Shown here one piece after another: positions 62,501 to 64,000 of a stretch of 64,000 nucleotides of DNA. The notes under the pieces are model-generated. The model did no database searches and had not been told where the DNA came from. It saw nothing but the letters and a program-made list of their open reading frames with translations. The stretch lies in the NCBI GenBank assembly GCA_030737835.1, contig CM060851.1, positions 1,178,001 to 1,242,000 of the forward strand, given 5' to 3'. This DNA is from Acorus gramineus (taxonomy: Eukaryota > Streptophyta > Magnoliopsida > Acorales > Acoraceae). Positions within the stretch are counted from its first letter, which is position 1, and each line of letters begins with the position of its first letter. The translations under genes were made by a program, and so were the position numbers.

Positions 62501-64000
62501 TGGTCACCTTGAAGTCCCTATCCTTTCTGAACAACAAACAAAAAGCTGTAAAAATCAAAAAATAAATGTAAACTAAATACAGAAAAACCCAGATGTTTGA
62601 AGGATGAAAAGATTTCAAAACAGACTTGACAGTTGCTCTTCCATCATTCTCAGGCAACTTGATGACAAACTGCTTGGATTTGAATGGCAATGGTCCGGCA
62701 GTGTAAAGTCCCTTCCGACCATCGTACACCGGAAGACGTCCACCCAAATGTGACTGACGATGAAGTTTAATCAATTCTGCTATAACAGCACGATTCACAC
62801 CCCTCGAAATCACTTCAGGAGTTATTGCAACCTAAAAGAAGCAAATAAGAATGATAAGATGTCCATCTACAAAAAAAAAACCTATTAAATGATCCATCAA
62901 CATAAAAACCTATTAAATGCAAATGTAAACCAACCAGTAAAAAAATTCATATGGGCAAGATCAGGAATCTAGCAATAGTATCAGATCAAACAAGACCTCG
63001 ACCTCAGATTTATTGCCTGCAATCATAATCTTTCCAAAGGAATGTAAATTTTTTGAAAAACACTAGTACAAACTACCTTCAAAATGTTAATCAAAGTAAA
63101 GCATTTGGAAACACGTTTAAAAAATAAGATTTTGAATAAAGTGTCGTAAATAAACTCGATTCCTAGGCAGCGCATTTTCTGCGCTTTTTAAAATGCAATC
63201 ATTTTGTATTTAAAAACTGTAAGTAACTTTTTAATTAAATCTGTTTTCTGAGAGGCATTTAGTAGCACATTTGCACTTTATTAAAAAGCAAAGTGCGTCT
63301 AAACGCGTTACCAAACACCAACCTAAGTCTGCAATGTCATAACTGAATGCCAAAAAAAACAGCAGGCTAACATCCATAGTTATTCACAAATCCCAAACAT
63401 TGGAGCCCTAATGAAACAAACCCATACAATACAACCAAAAAAAAAATGAAAAAAGTTCAATGTCACATATGAGAATATGAATCACAACAGATATTAGTAA
63501 CACAAGAATTCCATACTGCAAAAAAGGAAAGCAGCAGAAGATCAAATACATATAATGTAACAAGGATAAATAAATCATAGCATATGACACAAGAAGAATT
63601 TATGTGAAACAAATGTTATGATACTACGACATTGGATATTCGGATTATTTACAATACTTGAGCATTGGAACCCTAAAGAACCAACCTGCACAACACACTA
63701 ACAAGCAATAAAGGCCAATCTCACATGAGAAACCACAGTAAAAAGTATAAAACACAATAGAAGTTAGCAACAACCCAAGAATTCCATAATGCAAAATAAG
63801 CAATGTGAGAATTGAACAAAACACATAAGCTAATCACAATAACATAAAACACAACAGATCATACAAGATGAGGAATGATGTTGGACAAATGTCATAATCA
63901 CCATACCATGCAATATAACAACCTAAATCAATCCAAAATCAGTTCAAATCTAGTAACCATAGCTTTAAAAAAAAATTACAAAAAAGATGAAGGTAAAAGA
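56542..64000 (-). CDS. AGO5: Argonaute C, AGO5/MEL1 clade, exons 2-22; exon 1 off the window
   Basis: Exons 2-22 (high to low): 62831-62626, 62526-62377, 62286-62159, 62012-61903, 61677-61571, 61462-61327, 61224-61108, 60357-60250, 60133-60062, 59743-59624, 59441-59270, 59190-59069, 58976-58839, 58729-58587, 58482-58420, 58318-58255, 58162-58027, 57932-57859, exon 20 in two identical copies 57769-57675 and 57496-57402, 57292-57261, 56705-56542. With one exon 20 they encode 818 aa in frame. The exon 1 that should encode the Gly/Arg-rich N-terminus lies beyond 64000, so intron 1 exceeds 1.17 kb. Slicer residues are intact (FGADVTHP, E in [24 protein letters not shown]). MID loop: EASGLYGRIKR. 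The C-terminus DVMFFC is nearest the canonical MFYC, and an SRSGTGSGG spacer precedes it. Using both exon 20 copies (95 nt each) would shift frame, so either copy alone, or mis-splicing, is expected. Confidence 0.92.
56791..57148. mobile_element. ~360-bp MITE with long inverted ends in AGO-C intron 21
   Basis: The left end (GGGTGAACTGCATTTTG... CCCCCTCTGCATTTTAAAAA, ATGCACTTACACC) and right end (GGTGTAAGTGCACATTTTTA, ATAGGGGGTG ... GATGCATTTTACCCT) are reverse complements over roughly 55-85 bases with a few indels. There is no coding capacity. It accounts for most of the 555-bp intron between exons 22 and 21. Confidence 0.65.
57376..57921 (-). repeat. Identical 273-bp tandem duplication inside AGO-C
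   Basis: 57376-57648 and 57649-57921 read identically base for base, starting GTTCAGTGTAGAAGAGATGA and ending ATATAGTCCTGTC. Each copy holds the start of intron 20, all of exon 20 with both splice sites, intron 19, and the 3' 63 bases of exon 19. In the downstream copy the truncated exon 19 (57586-57648) has lost its acceptor: the junction reads GTTCAG|... on the plus strand, with no AG next to it on the minus strand. The complete exon 19 is at 57859-57932. Confidence 0.95.
60641..61050. mobile_element. MITE family B copy with tandem-duplicated 3' part, AGO-C intron 9-8 interval
   Basis: It begins AGGCCTCGTTTGGTAACACG and ends AAACAGGCCCTAAG at 60916. A 134-bp segment (60781-60914) is then repeated almost perfectly at 60915-61048 (TTTTTAGTGCAAAAGGATTA, CGATTTCCAGGAATCAAAGT), ending CGGGCCCTAAG. 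Internal AACATGTTACCAAACAG lies near 60740. It sits in the intron between exons 9 and 8. Confidence 0.7.
63105..63326. mobile_element. MITE family B copy, opposite orientation, AGO-C intron 1
   Basis: It starts AAACACGTTTAAAAAATAAG and ATTTTGAATAAAGT, the reverse complement of the 60641 element's right end. It ends CGCGTTACCAAACACCAACC, complementary to that element's left end. It is diverged inside. Confidence 0.6.
63400..63910. repeat. ~255-bp direct repeat in AGO-C intron 1, shared with AGO-B intron 1
   Basis: CAATGTCACATATGAGAA ... AACACAAGAATTCCATACTG (from ~63460) recurs as CAATCTCACATGAGAAA ... AACCCAAGAATTCCATAATG (from ~63716). The motif CTATGTCACATATGAGAAA with AATGCAAGAATACTATAAT also occurs in AGO-B intron 1 at about 53103. 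Shared intron sequence marks B and C as the younger duplicate pair. Confidence 0.6.

Overview
The window is nuclear DNA of a flowering plant. Its genes have many short exons with GT-AG introns. It carries DYW-type pentatricopeptide (PPR) genes and plant Argonautes of the AGO5/MEL1 clade, plus LINE and MITE debris. Very GC-rich, GC3-biased coding exons (both PPR genes, the HSP20-like gene, the CDC73 first exon) sit in AT-rich spacer; this contrast is commonest in monocots, so a monocot is my best guess but is not proven. I see no CRISPR array, operon, rRNA or tRNA.

Left half (1-34.7 kb). Six single-copy housekeeping-type genes: the 3' part of a PPR-DYW gene (132-1751 +, 5' exons off the window); a small five-exon membrane protein resembling OCIA-domain proteins (3772-7825 +); an intronless HSP20/alpha-crystallin-like gene (9104-9610 +); a ten-exon AIM24-family gene (16581-23420 +); a three-exon PPR-DYW gene matching LOI1/MEF11 (25497-28552 +); and CDC73/parafibromin of the PAF1 complex (32586-34643 -). 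From memory, the two PPR genes match Arabidopsis At4g14820 and At4g14850, which are near neighbours on chromosome 4, so this block looks like old conserved synteny.

Right half (35.9-64 kb). Three Argonaute genes lie head to tail on the minus strand: AGO-A 35951-44606 (22 exons, 938 aa), AGO-B 46977-53804 (22 exons, 925 aa) and AGO-C 56542->64000 (exons 2-22 present, exon 1 off the right edge). I traced every exon; frame and phase hold throughout, and intron positions and phases are the same in all three. All keep the D-E-D-H slicer residues. They differ at the N-terminus, in the MID-coding exon 12, in the MID loop and at the C-terminus. AGO-C carries an identical 273-bp tandem duplication that copies exon 20, which encodes the catalytic His, and part of exon 19. 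AGO-B and AGO-C share intron and flank sequence and look like the younger pair.

Spacers and introns hold a degenerate RTE-type LINE (10.4-12.0 kb), a 5'-truncated LINE with a 10-bp target duplication between AGO-B and AGO-C, a short retroposon with a 12-bp target duplication inside AGO-A, two recurrent MITE families, several long-inverted-repeat elements, and a ~185-bp tandem array filling AGO-A intron 1. The most unusual features are the Argonaute cluster and the exon duplication in AGO-C.
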